From Rhodospirillales bacterium 70-18 (GTDB lineage Bacteria; Pseudomonadota; Alphaproteobacteria; Acetobacterales; Acetobacteraceae), in assembly GCA_001899585.1 (NCBI GenBank), contig MKWE01000017.1:85141-149140 (forward strand): a stretch of DNA of 64,000 nucleotides, written 5' to 3'. Made by a program: the position numbers and the translations under genes. The notes under the pieces are model-generated. The model ran no database searches. It saw only the letters and a program-made list of their open reading frames with translations, and was not told where the DNA came from. Positions 40,943 through 50,038 of the stretch are shown here, piece by piece (within the stretch, counting starts at the first letter, position 1; each line of letters begins with the position of its first letter).

Positions 40943-41899
40943 TCAGGAGACCTTTTCCCGCAGCCATGATGACAGGCCGGCGTCGAGCACCATGCGAGAA
41001 AGCTTTTGTGGACCAAGAAGTATGACGCCCGCCGGACTGCTTTCCTCTGCGATGTCGCCGGTGTGCCAGACGAAGAACATCCGGTCATAGGCATCGGCCT
41101 CCGCCAGGCGGGCTACATAGTCGTTCAGGGCTGCGGATGTGGCCTGCGATTTGACTTGAACGAAAGCGCGCTCGGCCGTGCTGGGCAAGATGAGCTCCAG
41201 GTCCACGGTCTTCTGCGTGCGCCCGACCTGGCTCACCCGGCGCCAACCGCTGGTCGAGAAAACGAGATCGACGAGGAGCTCGAAGTCCTGCCAGGTGAGA
41301 AGGCGCATCAGCTCCACGATCGCCGTCATCAGCGCACGTTCGGCCTCTTCGGCTGCGGCGACCTCGGGGGAGAGCTGATCGCTGAGCTTTCGTAGGAGAT
41401 AGTCTCCCGCCCGAACATCGCAGATTGTCCCCCGGAACATCTGCACCTTCAGCAGACGTCCCGATAGTCGGTCGGCCGAGAGCAGGGTGCCGTTGACGCT
41501 TGTGTTGCGCCATCCTTCTGCGGTTTGACGACGGTGACTGCGATCATCGAGCAATTCGACAGGGCCGGTAGGTCGGCACCAATACAGGAGTCCGCCGACG
41601 AATGTGATGAAGATCGAATGCTTGTCGGCCTCGTAATAGGCCCGGATCTGATTGACGTCGCGGGTTGCGGCGCCGGCATCACCGCGGATGGTTTTCATTG
41701 CCTCCCAGACACCTTGCCAGTCGCCGCGAGCACACAGGTCGTGCGGCGCCTCTCGATAGCCGAAGCGGAGAACCCCCTCGCGCAGACTTTCAGCTTCCCA
41801 ATCGCCGCCTCGACCAAGTTTTATATAGTAGAGATGTGAAGCGGCGATGGGAGCAGGCTGATCTCCGATCATTGGGGAAGGCGAACGGACTAAGGTCAT
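40943..41899 (-). CDS. restriction-endonuclease-like (Mrr-type) protein
   Basis: 318 residues from ATG 41899; GTG 41914 and ATG 41872 are alternatives. The N-terminal part (LYYIKLGRGGDWEAESLREG) is seen next to nucleases. The C-terminal part has a PD-(D/E)XK core: LTWQDFELLVDLVFSTSGWR, then VDLELILPSTAERAFVQVKS, with Asp and QxK in the expected places. It is only a few bases downstream of the type III Res gene, so it is probably a third gene of that operon. Confidence 0.78.
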   Translation of the reverse strand: MTLVRSPSPMIGDQPAPIAASHLYYIKLGRGGDWEAESLREGVLRFGYREAPHDLCARGDWQGVWEAMKTIRGDAGAATRDVNQIRAYYEADKHSIFITFVGGLLYWCRPTGPVELLDDRSHRRQTAEGWRNTSVNGTLLSADRLSGRLLKVQMFRGTICDVRAGDYLLRKLSDQLSPEVAAAEEAERALMTAIVELMRLLTWQDFELLVDLVFSTSGWRRVSQVGRTQKTVDLELILPSTAERAFVQVKSQATSAALNDYVARLAEADAYDRMFFVWHTGDIAEESSPAGVILLGPQKLSRMVLDAGLSSWLREKVS

Positions 41900-41918
41900 C
41901 TTGCTGCGGCGCACCCTC

Positions 41919-44276
41919 TCATTTGGTTTCCAAGGCCTTTTTAACAGCTGATGCTACATCTGCATGGGTCGTACAGCGGATCTGACCTGTTGTTGTCATT
42001 CGCCATACAGAAAAGCCGGAACTGCTTGTCTGCTTCATGGTCTCTGCCGACCAGGTCCCGTCAGTAATAAACCGGACCAAAATGCGCTGCTGACCCTTCT
42101 CGTCCCGGATCGCCAACAGCTTGCGGCCAGCTTCCGTTTGAAGGAGAAAGCCACCTTTAGGATCGATCGCTATGATTTTCTTGTCCTTCCAGACAAGGAA
42201 ATCAGGAAAGAAGCGCCGGCTCTCGCCTTTGTCTAAGAGAGGAATTGAGTATCCCCCATTCACTGGGTTGCGGACCCAGGTGAGTCCCGTACCGTCGATC
42301 TCGTGGGCTACTGCAAGCTCGGGCGTGTTGAGATCGCTATAGCTCTCATGGACCGAGTTAGTGAATTTATGAGTGGCATCTGGACGAACATATACTGCGC
42401 CGACGGTGTAGGGATTTGAATCCTCGAACGCCAACTCCGCATGAGATAGATATGTATCAACGAGCCGTTCGGCATCTTCGCGCAACTGTTGGGCAGCAAC
42501 ACTCGTAATCTCCACGCGTGCCTCAAATTTTGGGTCGGCCCAATCAATCGTCTTGACGGCCTCGGGATATCGAGACTGCATGTGTCGTCGAACGAGCCAG
42601 CGCGCTATAACGCGGTTGGAGTGATCTTTGACATGCGTCTCGATTGACGGTTTGGAGCCGTCACCGATTTGTTGAATCGCGCGTGTTAGCTCGCCTGCAC
42701 CCTGAACATTCACGGAATCTGTAGTGTAGTCGTGGATGGAGGAGATAGCTTTAGTAAGTGGATCGACGGATTCGTCAGCGTCGATGTGGATTTCTGGGAT
42801 AGTTAGGTTTTGCTTTGGCTCAATACGCGACCGCCGCCGGTCACGCGCATCGCTGAAGCCTTCCAGCTTCACGTCGGGCATTTCTGAAGCGATCTTGCGG
42901 CGAACCACCTCAAGTATTTTCGGAAATTCCTGCTTACTGTCGATGCGAATGTAGAAATTCGCCGTATTCAACAATGGGTCCGGGTAGTGACGGGCTCCAG
43001 GCTGACGCAAAACACGACCGATGACCTGTTCGACTTGAAGAGCCGATCCCATAGACTTATCGATATAGGCAAAACAGCAGGCCGGATCGTCCCAACCCTC
43101 CTGAAGGCTTTGGTTGAAGATGATATGCCGGTAGGTTCCCTGCGAGAATACGGCGAAGTCGTCCTCTCCGCCTGAGAAGAGGGTGAACCCTTCCGGAGCA
43201 GGATAGTCCTTTTGATTCATTTTCAGATCGCAATAGAGCGCGATCTCGTCTGCAGGGATGCCTTTTTCTTCGGTCAGGTACCGCCAGATTAGGATAGGAG
43301 GCGCTTTGCGTTGGTTGAACGGCCGATGAGGGTTATCGGCAGTTCCATCATCCTGGCTGATATTCGTGCGGCAAACGTAGATCGCCTTCGGAAGGAAGCC
43401 GGCTTCGAGCTCGTCCGCTTTGAGCGTGGCGAGCTGGAAGTCTTCGATCATGTCATTGAGAGTGGTTTCCATCTCGGTGTCGTAGCCGCCGAGGACGATT
43501 TGTCGTTTCACCAAGCCAGCGTCGACGGGCTCCTTTGATCTGATGGCGGTGATCAAGCAGCGCGACGGACTATCTTCGGGATCAGAGATTGCCTCCGCGT
43601 TCCAACCTACTTGCTTAAGCCGATCGATAATCTGTCCTAGCTTGCCCGGCGTGCGCATCGTCGCAGACGCTGCCAGGATAATGTCCGGTTCAAGTTCGAG
43701 GAGCAGATCCGTCTGCTGATCGGATAAATTGTGTGCTTCATCATAGACGATGATCAGCGGGCGCCGCTCCGCTGCGCTAGGCGCTTTCCTCTCAGCGAGG
43801 ATTTCCCAAAGCGCTCCGTCGTTCTCGTCCTCGTCCTTCTGGTGGACTTTGAGTTTGCCGTCGCCTTTCGATTTCTGATTGAAGCTACCTACCGTAGCCA
43901 GCAGGATGCACGCCTGCGTGTCGTCTTGGATTTGATCCACCTTGGCTTCACTTAGGTAGCCGGTGGTAAGCTGGGGGATCAGATGCTCGTATTTCCCACC
44001 CGCCTCAAAGTTCGCGAACGTCTGATCGACAACGGCTTTGGATTTGGAAATCCACAGCACGATCGGTTCGAGCTGCATGCCCGCGCGCAGCAACGAAACT
44101 GTATCGGCGAGGATGGCCGTCTTACCGGATCCGGTCAGCGACGCGAGCGCTTGATAGAATGGCGTCGGCCACCCCATGTACTCGATAGGCCGCTTCTTGT
44201 CGGAGACCAGGAGCCCATAGCGGGCCACAATTTGCTGGGAGGCTTTTGTTTGAAAGGGAAGTAGCTCGATGCTCAC
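41919..44276 (-). CDS. res: type III restriction enzyme, Res subunit
   Basis: 785 residues from a GTG that overlaps the mod stop (GTGA). SF2 helicase motifs: TGSGKT near residue 47 and IVYDEAHNLSD near 177. Further motifs are GRVLRQPGARHYPDP (motif VI) and a C-terminal nuclease region FFPDFLVWKDKKIIAIDPKG. With the adjacent Mod it translocates or diffuses on DNA and cuts unmethylated sites. Codon use is visibly richer in A/T than the trb genes, a sign of separate acquisition. Confidence 0.93.
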   Translation of the reverse strand: MSIELLPFQTKASQQIVARYGLLVSDKKRPIEYMGWPTPFYQALASLTGSGKTAILADTVSLLRAGMQLEPIVLWISKSKAVVDQTFANFEAGGKYEHLIPQLTTGYLSEAKVDQIQDDTQACILLATVGSFNQKSKGDGKLKVHQKDEDENDGALWEILAERKAPSAAERRPLIIVYDEAHNLSDQQTDLLLELEPDIILAASATMRTPGKLGQIIDRLKQVGWNAEAISDPEDSPSRCLITAIRSKEPVDAGLVKRQIVLGGYDTEMETTLNDMIEDFQLATLKADELEAGFLPKAIYVCRTNISQDDGTADNPHRPFNQRKAPPILIWRYLTEEKGIPADEIALYCDLKMNQKDYPAPEGFTLFSGGEDDFAVFSQGTYRHIIFNQSLQEGWDDPACCFAYIDKSMGSALQVEQVIGRVLRQPGARHYPDPLLNTANFYIRIDSKQEFPKILEVVRRKIASEMPDVKLEGFSDARDRRRSRIEPKQNLTIPEIHIDADESVDPLTKAISSIHDYTTDSVNVQGAGELTRAIQQIGDGSKPSIETHVKDHSNRVIARWLVRRHMQSRYPEAVKTIDWADPKFEARVEITSVAAQQLREDAERLVDTYLSHAELAFEDSNPYTVGAVYVRPDATHKFTNSVHESYSDLNTPELAVAHEIDGTGLTWVRNPVNGGYSIPLLDKGESRRFFPDFLVWKDKKIIAIDPKGGFLLQTEAGRKLLAIRDEKGQQRILVRFITDGTWSAETMKQTSSSGFSVWRMTTTGQIRCTTHADVASAVKKALETK

Positions 44277-46255
44277 GCGGCGGTCTCCTCGCCGGCATCT
44301 GACGTCGATCCGACTCCATAGGGGTGTAGCGCTTCGTTAAACCCCAGCGCATCGAGGATGCGATTCGGAATCTGGTAAAATTCGACGTTGGGGCCGCTGT
44401 ACGTCGATATCCGCGCATAGACGTGAAACGGTTGTGCCAGCCCCTCAGCCTTCGCTTCCGCGGCGATGGCTCGGAACGACGCGCGATTGAGCACCGAAGC
44501 CTGATCCGGACCGTTCCAAATTAGAAAGAAACCTTCGCCCCGTGCGCTTTTGGCAAACAGATACGAGTGCGTTCCTGCGGGCAAGCGTCTCAGATGTGCA
44601 GCGGCCCTATCCTTCTGATCCCAGTAGGAGGTAAGCAGCAGGTCCACCATTTCTTCTCGCTCAAGCGCCAAAACCGCCGCAGCGTCGACCTGCGACATTA
44701 GTTTCGAGAACCGGAAGCCGCTCGAAAGCGGCGCTGCAGAAATCGCGGAGACACCCTTCTTGTTGACACGCTCTCCCGTTACGGCGCGCTTCAGACGTTC
44801 ATAGGTGAGAGTTCGGGCGTAGGCATCGCCGCGCTCTGGCCGACCTTGCTCGATAAGTAAGAAGCGCCGATCAGCTCCCGATTCAGCATTCAGTTCCATG
44901 ATCGCATGCGCGGTTGTGCCCGACCCTGCGAATGGATCGAGCACGATACCGGTGGGTGGGCACCAAATTTGAATGATCTTTTTGATCAGCTTCATAGGTT
45001 TGACAGTTTCAAACCCGTGACCCGGACCGACGATCGAAGTAAGCTCGTTAATGCCAATCTGACTATGGCCGGAATGCTCGTGATCCCAGGAGGTCGTGCC
45101 GATGTCTAACGGCTCCTCGTAGTCATCGTCAGACCAGTATGTCGTCGGAACAATCCCTTGTTTGACGTCCTTCAAATACTTCTTCATGCCGAACGTGCCC
45201 TGACCGTCGTCACGCCAATGCGCAGCAGGCCAGACGCCGGACCTTATCTTTTCAGCAGCTTTACGGGCGGCTTTCAGCGCTTTGTGCTCGGTCGAAAACG
45301 ACTTTTCGGTCGGAATCGGAGCACCGGTAATGAGCAAAGCCTTCTGGCGACCATCGCCTATATCGCGCTCGACATACTTCGATCCCCATGTCTCCAAGTA
45401 TGCCTTCATTCGCCGCTTTTCCGAGCCCCAGTGGCGACCCGCGGTGGGATAGTGGAGCTGGCCAGTGAATGGCGATTGAATGGCGTAGATCATGGACAGA
45501 TGAGTCTCCTCACCACGCGCGGTTAAATCGCCCGGCTTCCATGGATGGGGATCTCCGTCACGCGAGAGGTAGCGTTTGTCCATCTCCTCAGTGCGCGGGA
45601 GGAGTGCAGTCTTCGCTCGTTCTGCGTTCTTTGCGTAAACGAGAACATATTCCGTTGCTGTAGAGAGTTGGCGCTGATCGTTGCGCGGCGCATATGACTT
45701 TTGCCAATTGATTATTCCGATACGATTGGCCTCTCCGAACATCTCGTCGAGCAGCATGCCCAACCGGAAGAGCTCTCGATGATCGATACAGATTGCCAAG
45801 ACCCCGCCAGGTCGAAGCATCTCTTTCATCATCCAAAGGCGTGGTGTCATGAACCGGAGCCACTTGGAATGCCTTGACCCGTCATCAGCCGGAACCAATT
45901 TTCCTAGGTCAGGATCGTTCGGATCCTCGTCCCAGCGATCGTTGTACCGAAAGTCCAAGCCGGTATTGTAAGGAGGATCGGTCAGGACAAGGTCAACTTG
46001 GCCGCGGTACTTATACAGACTGACCAGCGCTTGAAGATTCTCGCCTTCGAGAAGAATATTTTCTGACTGCTGTATTTCGGAGCCAACGCAAAGCTTCTTT
46101 TCGATCCGCTGGGACCGAGGCTTCAATTGTCGAATAATCTGCCATGGAGGGGTCTGACCCGGGTATGTCAGCCGGATGCCGCCAATGTCCACGCCGTCGC
46201 GCTCAAGCAGCACTCGGATGAGGTCTTCGCGGCTCAGTTTGTTGTATTCAGTCAT
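44273..46255 (-). CDS. mod: type III DNA methyltransferase, Mod subunit
   Basis: 660 residues from ATG 46255 (GAGGG upstream); the ATG at 46270 has none. The catalytic motif DPPYNTGLDF is near residue 92 and the SAM-binding DPFAGSGTT near 440. This order (catalytic motif first) is that of beta-class N6-adenine or N4-cytosine methylases, as in type III systems. It supplies sequence recognition for Res. The target cannot be read from the sequence. Confidence 0.94.
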   Translation of the reverse strand: MTEYNKLSREDLIRVLLERDGVDIGGIRLTYPGQTPPWQIIRQLKPRSQRIEKKLCVGSEIQQSENILLEGENLQALVSLYKYRGQVDLVLTDPPYNTGLDFRYNDRWDEDPNDPDLGKLVPADDGSRHSKWLRFMTPRLWMMKEMLRPGGVLAICIDHRELFRLGMLLDEMFGEANRIGIINWQKSYAPRNDQRQLSTATEYVLVYAKNAERAKTALLPRTEEMDKRYLSRDGDPHPWKPGDLTARGEETHLSMIYAIQSPFTGQLHYPTAGRHWGSEKRRMKAYLETWGSKYVERDIGDGRQKALLITGAPIPTEKSFSTEHKALKAARKAAEKIRSGVWPAAHWRDDGQGTFGMKKYLKDVKQGIVPTTYWSDDDYEEPLDIGTTSWDHEHSGHSQIGINELTSIVGPGHGFETVKPMKLIKKIIQIWCPPTGIVLDPFAGSGTTAHAIMELNAESGADRRFLLIEQGRPERGDAYARTLTYERLKRAVTGERVNKKGVSAISAAPLSSGFRFSKLMSQVDAAAVLALEREEMVDLLLTSYWDQKDRAAAHLRRLPAGTHSYLFAKSARGEGFFLIWNGPDQASVLNRASFRAIAAEAKAEGLAQPFHVYARISTYSGPNVEFYQIPNRILDALGFNEALHPYGVGSTSDAGEETAA

Positions 46256-46411
46256 TTTTTCCCTCAACAAGGCCGGACCGCGCCTGCTCTTGAATTATTG
46301 TGAACCTCATGTCGCGTCTGCCGATCGGCTCGTCGCACCTGGATAAATCGCGACCGCCCGCAATAGAACATAACATGAACAAAGATTGTTGGCTATTCTC
46401 CCGCGCACAGA

Positions 46412-47395
46412 TCAGGCTCCATCCTCGGCCTGGCCAGGCGTCCTCTGCGCGACGGACTCGAAGCCGAACACCGCGGGCACCTTCTCGCCCTTGACGGGTT
46501 CGCGGCCGGTCAGGGTCTCGACCTTGACGCTCGGATGGCCGTGCCGGGCCGGGTCTGGCGCCCCGGGAGTGGGGAAGGGGGTGAGTGTCAGCGGTACGCC
46601 GTCAATACACTTGTCCTGGGACAGCGAGGGCAGGAAGACCTGCAGCACCTCGTTGCCGTAAGCGAAGGTGAAGAAGGCATAGGGGACGGTATCGACGCCG
46701 GCTCGTCGGCGCATGAGCATGATTACGATGAGATCGTTGCGCATCGGCCCGGGGATGAAGGTTCGGATAACTGGGAATTCGGCGACGAAGTTGCGCGTGT
46801 GATCGGTGTCGCGAATCCAGTCGAAGGTTTCGCGAAAATGCTGCGTCTCGACCTCCGGGATCAGGGTGAGACCGATTTTGACGAGGCCCTTCAACGCCGC
46901 CACCGGGACATACGTGTCGCGGTGCAACTCAAAGCGAACCTGCTTCGCCTCTTCGTTGATCTCGAAGAAGGGGTCGTCCTCATATTCCTTCAACTGGAAG
47001 CCGCCGTCGGCGTGCTCCAACCGCCAGCCCTGGCCGGGACCGGGCTTCTTGATCGTCGGCACGCCGTTCCGCCCTTTAATGCGGGATAGAGTGCGCATCG
47101 GCTTGGACCAATTGCCTAGGTGGTTCTCGATGCCTTCGCCAAACAGGTGATTGCAGGCGTCACATTCGTAGTTGCTGAACAGGCCCGTGTTGCCGAACGC
47201 AGCCGGCAGTGCGTGAGCCTCGTCCCTGAAAGTGACTTCCGGTTCGTTCTTGCCGCAGAAACGGCAATGCCTTGGCCGCTCGGCGCTGCCGAGCATGAGT
47301 TTCATGCCGGGTTGAAGGAAGATCGGGTCAGCGCCGGCATAGTGCTTATCGTAAAAGTCGGCGGCGGCGACGGTTGCAGCGGGAAGGTCGGTCAT
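46412..47395 (-). CDS. HNH endonuclease (HNH_5-type)
   Basis: 327 residues. A zinc-ribbon HNH domain is near the N-terminus: CRFCGK (Cys44, Cys47), RDEAHALPAAFGN with His61, and YECDACNHLFG with Cys78, Cys81, Asn82 and His83. The C-terminal 220 residues are an unrecognised beta-rich region. It lies 13 bp downstream of the 47409 gene on the same strand. The setting within a defence island suggests a DNA- or RNA-cleaving effector. Confidence 0.85.
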   Translation of the reverse strand: MTDLPAATVAAADFYDKHYAGADPIFLQPGMKLMLGSAERPRHCRFCGKNEPEVTFRDEAHALPAAFGNTGLFSNYECDACNHLFGEGIENHLGNWSKPMRTLSRIKGRNGVPTIKKPGPGQGWRLEHADGGFQLKEYEDDPFFEINEEAKQVRFELHRDTYVPVAALKGLVKIGLTLIPEVETQHFRETFDWIRDTDHTRNFVAEFPVIRTFIPGPMRNDLIVIMLMRRRAGVDTVPYAFFTFAYGNEVLQVFLPSLSQDKCIDGVPLTLTPFPTPGAPDPARHGHPSVKVETLTGREPVKGEKVPAVFGFESVAQRTPGQAEDGA

Positions 47396-47408
47396 TGGTC
47401 AGTTCCCA

Positions 47409-47963
47409 TCAGGCGCGGCGCAGCATGCGTTCGACGCGCACGCGCCGGAAACCCTGCGTGTGGACCTGCTGCCGGAGCTGCTTGATGTCGCCGACGCCAA
47501 ATGCCACCGCGGCCTTCAGCGGGCTCGCGAAGGTGGCGTAATAGCTCCACCGCGCGTCCCCCGGCAGCTGCGGATTCTGCCGCCTGTCGGTAATAACGAC
47601 GTCCCGGGGATCGGTGGTGTTCCTGAAGGCGTGAAAGGTGATCCAGTCGGGTCGACGATAGCGTGCCGCTTTGCTGAAGGGGACGGACTGGACCTTTACG
47701 TCGCTTTGGTCGAGCACCCAGTCGCGCTGCTCAAGGATTTGCCGGACCATGTGGCCGACCATTTGCTTCACGCGATCGACAAGGACGTCCTCTCGAAACT
47801 CAGCAAGAAGCTGTTCCTCCAGGCCCTCGACGGCGGGCTTTCCCAGTTCCGACGCTGTTTCGAGCCGAGCAACGTTTTCGGGCTGTGCGAGGAACGCCCA
47901 AATCCGCTGACCGAGATCGGTCGCGTAGAGCGAAGCGAACTTTTCGGGGCTATAGGTCAACAT
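47409..47963 (-). CDS. hypothetical protein upstream of HNH gene
   Basis: 184 residues from ATG 47961-47963, with AAGGAG upstream. It begins MLTYSPEKFASLYATDLGQR. A mid-part QMVGHMVRQILEQRDWVLDQ leads to FSKAARYRRPDWITFHAFRN and a Lys/Arg-rich end. I do not recognise the family. It is driven by a near-consensus promoter (47984-48012) and followed by the HNH gene, so the two form a pair. Confidence 0.78.
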   Translation of the reverse strand: MLTYSPEKFASLYATDLGQRIWAFLAQPENVARLETASELGKPAVEGLEEQLLAEFREDVLVDRVKQMVGHMVRQILEQRDWVLDQSDVKVQSVPFSKAARYRRPDWITFHAFRNTTDPRDVVITDRRQNPQLPGDARWSYYATFASPLKAAVAFGVGDIKQLRQQVHTQGFRRVRVERMLRRA

Positions 47964-47973
47964 GATCGGCTCC

Positions 47974-48002
47974 TTTACCGGGCAAATATGACCGGTTATA
48001 AG
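47974..48002 (+). promoter_or_regulatory. plus-strand promoter, overlapping the divergent one
   Basis: TTTACC (47974-47979), a 17-bp spacer and TATAAG (47997-48002) fit a sigma-70-type promoter for the nuclease/TIR pair. It lies on top of the minus-strand promoter, so the two compete for polymerase or share an operator. Confidence 0.55.
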
Positions 48003-48012
48003 TGCCTGTCAA
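47984..48012 (-). promoter_or_regulatory. near-consensus promoter for the HNH operon
   Basis: On the minus strand TTGACA (48012-48007) is followed by 17 bp and ATATTT (47989-47984), about 20 bp before the 47963 start codon. The -35 box is a perfect consensus match. The palindrome ACCGGT sits between both promoters and could bind a regulator. Confidence 0.65.
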
Positions 48013-48058
48013 TGGCGCGTCGTAACGTGCGCTCGTTCGCCGCCATGGGGAGGCTAGA

Positions 48059-48694
48059 TTGGACTTCGAGGATCTCGTCACGGTGCTGGAGCCGCCACCG
48101 AACCGCGTGGGCAAGGCCACGGAGGGCCATGAGCATCACTTGTACGAAGGCGCGGTCATGGTCGCCTATGCGATGCACTTGCTTCGCGCGGAGGGGGCCC
48201 GGGACGTTCGTATCCATCCCGATGGCGAGCACGGAAAGCAGTTCGACTTTTCAGGCTGGCTGGAACTGCGGGATTTCATCAAGGCGTCGAGCCTCGGCAC
48301 GACGGCCTATGGCGGTGTTTATCGCAACACCCTGGGGCAGACGGTCACGGTCCATCCGAAGTCCGGCCTTGGCGATGTTGTGGCGCAGGTAGGCGACCTG
48401 ATCCTGTCGGCTGAGTGCAAGGGCGGCATCATCAATACGCGCCACTCGGGCCAAGTCTCCCGACTCTACAAGGGACTGTGCGAGACCGTGGGAATGCTGA
48501 TGGCGACGCCGTCGCCGGGCCGGCAGGTGGCGGTCGTGCCGCTGACGGATGGCACCCGTCGGCTGGCCGAGCGGCTCGCGCCGCGCTGTGCTTTGGCCGG
48601 GATTGAGATCGCCCTCGTGGGCAGCCGCGGGCAGGTCCTGGACATCAATCCCGGCGGCGACGACGAGCCCGCTGCCGGAAGGAGCGACGGATGA
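48059..48694 (+). CDS. PD-(D/E)XK-like nuclease-fold protein, partner of TIR protein
   Basis: 211 residues from TTG 48059, preceded by GGGAGG at ideal spacing; no ATG fits better. The segment GDVVAQVGDLILSAECKGG contains Asp113, Glu119 and Lys121 in D-x5-E-x-K order, a PD-(D/E)XK active-site pattern. QVSRLYKGLCETVGML then forms the following helix. It overlaps the TIR gene by four bases (ATGA), so the two are translated together. The nuclease call is from pattern only. Confidence 0.7.
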   Translation: MDFEDLVTVLEPPPNRVGKATEGHEHHLYEGAVMVAYAMHLLRAEGARDVRIHPDGEHGKQFDFSGWLELRDFIKASSLGTTAYGGVYRNTLGQTVTVHPKSGLGDVVAQVGDLILSAECKGGIINTRHSGQVSRLYKGLCETVGMLMATPSPGRQVAVVPLTDGTRRLAERLAPRCALAGIEIALVGSRGQVLDINPGGDDEPAAGRSDG

Positions 48695-49803
48695 GAAGGC
48701 TACTTACGGTCGGGCTTACCTATACGGGCGATGCAATCGATGGTGTCGAGATTGACAATCTCGGCCTGTGTCGGCCCGAAGTGGAGCGCGAGCGGGCCGC
48801 GTTCCCGCTTTATGAATACGACACGATCATCATCAACCCGGAGAGCTATTCCCATTTCCTGTTCGGCCAGGGCGGGGAGTTTTCGAACGAGCTGTATGAA
48901 CTGGGAAAGCTGAAGGGGCAAAACGACCGATACGACCTCGATTCCGCTTTCGATGCGGAGGATCGGCGGAAGGAAATGGAGGCGGCAATTGCGGACGGCG
49001 CGACCGTGGTCTGGTGCCTGTCCGAACCAAAGCGCGTGAATTTTTTCGGCTACCGCGAGACGCACTTGGGGTTTGCAGCGCCGAAAGTCGCGAGCTTCGT
49101 CAAGCGCTCGGAGCTGCTTGTGAAGAAGGGGCGCAGAATGGGCCTGGTCGATCCGGACAGCCCGTTCGCACGCTATTTCGATGTGCTGTCACAGACCGGC
49201 GGCTGGACGCTCTGCTTGTCGGATCCCGGCGAAGGCTATGCCTCCATCGCCGCGACGCCGGAAGGCTACAGCCTGGGCGGCCAAGTGACGCTCGGGACGA
49301 CGACCGGCTGGCTGCTGACACCGCCGACATCGCAGGAAGCGCAAAACCAGCTCGTCCGTGACAGCCTAGCGCTGAAGAAGGCGGACCCCGGGCACGAGAA
49401 GTACCACGGCATATTCCTGAGCCACACCGGCGTCGACAAACCGTTCGTGCGGCAGTTGCGCAAGGATCTCCTCGCCCATGGCGTGCCGCGCGTCTGGCTG
49501 GACGAGGCGGAGATCGAGATCGGCGACTCGCTAATCGCTAAGATCGACGAGGGCATGAAGCTCAGTCGATATATCGCTGTCGTGCTGTCGAAGAAGTCGA
49601 TCGACGCCCCTTGGGTGAAGAAGGAGCTCGACGTGGCGATGAATCGGGAGATCTCCACCGGCGAAGTGGTCGTGCTGCCACTGCTCTACGAAGAATGCGA
49701 ACTGCCGGGATTCCTGAAGGGCAAGCTCTACGCCGACTTCTCGAAGCCTGAAGACTATGAAACCGTGCTGGGTAAGCTCTTGCGGCGGCTTCGAATCGCC
49801 TGA
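48691..49803 (+). CDS. TIR-domain protein with novel N-terminal domain
   Basis: 370 residues. The C-terminal TIR domain spans about 238-368: YHGIFLSHTGVDKPFVRQL, RVWLDEAEIEIGDSLIAKID, YIAVVLSKKSIDAPWVKKEL. The candidate NADase glutamate is Glu312 in WVKKE. The first 230 residues (YDTIIINPESYSHFLFGQGG, VVWCLSEPKRVNFFGYRE, a Gly/Thr-rich GGQVTLGTTTGW strand) form a domain that I do not recognise and that probably senses the trigger. TIR effectors in bacteria kill infected cells by NAD+ depletion or signal production. Confidence 0.85.
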   Translation: MRRLLTVGLTYTGDAIDGVEIDNLGLCRPEVERERAAFPLYEYDTIIINPESYSHFLFGQGGEFSNELYELGKLKGQNDRYDLDSAFDAEDRRKEMEAAIADGATVVWCLSEPKRVNFFGYRETHLGFAAPKVASFVKRSELLVKKGRRMGLVDPDSPFARYFDVLSQTGGWTLCLSDPGEGYASIAATPEGYSLGGQVTLGTTTGWLLTPPTSQEAQNQLVRDSLALKKADPGHEKYHGIFLSHTGVDKPFVRQLRKDLLAHGVPRVWLDEAEIEIGDSLIAKIDEGMKLSRYIAVVLSKKSIDAPWVKKELDVAMNREISTGEVVVLPLLYEECELPGFLKGKLYADFSKPEDYETVLGKLLRRLRIA

Positions 49804-50038
49804 TGAGCGTCGCGGCGGGCGGCCCGGGCTCAACGATGCTCAGCGCGATGGCCGTGCTGTGGCGGCTCAGTCCGCCCGGGCCTGATAACATCCTCCCGCA
49901 TCCGGCATTCGTACGCCTGCGCGACGCGTGCCGTGAAAGCTACCCGGGGGCGGAAAAACGGGGCCGGCCTTCGCTCTCTCGACGGCGTCAAAGGCGTTGG
50001 GTCTACAAACGACGAACAGTTATATAAGGAATATATTG
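49804..50038. other. intergenic with long-range inverted repeat
   Basis: About 235 bp between the TIR and dehydratase genes. The 9-bp arms GGCCCGGGC and GCCCGGGCC lie about 40 bp apart just after the TIR stop, a possible terminator stem. AT-rich sequence (TTATATAAGGA) before the dehydratase carries its ribosome binding site. Confidence 0.4.

Noticed and set aside
48691-49803. TIR protein as a Thoeris ThsB
   Set aside because: No ThsA-like SIR2/SLOG gene is adjacent and the protein has a large N-terminal domain, unlike ThsB.
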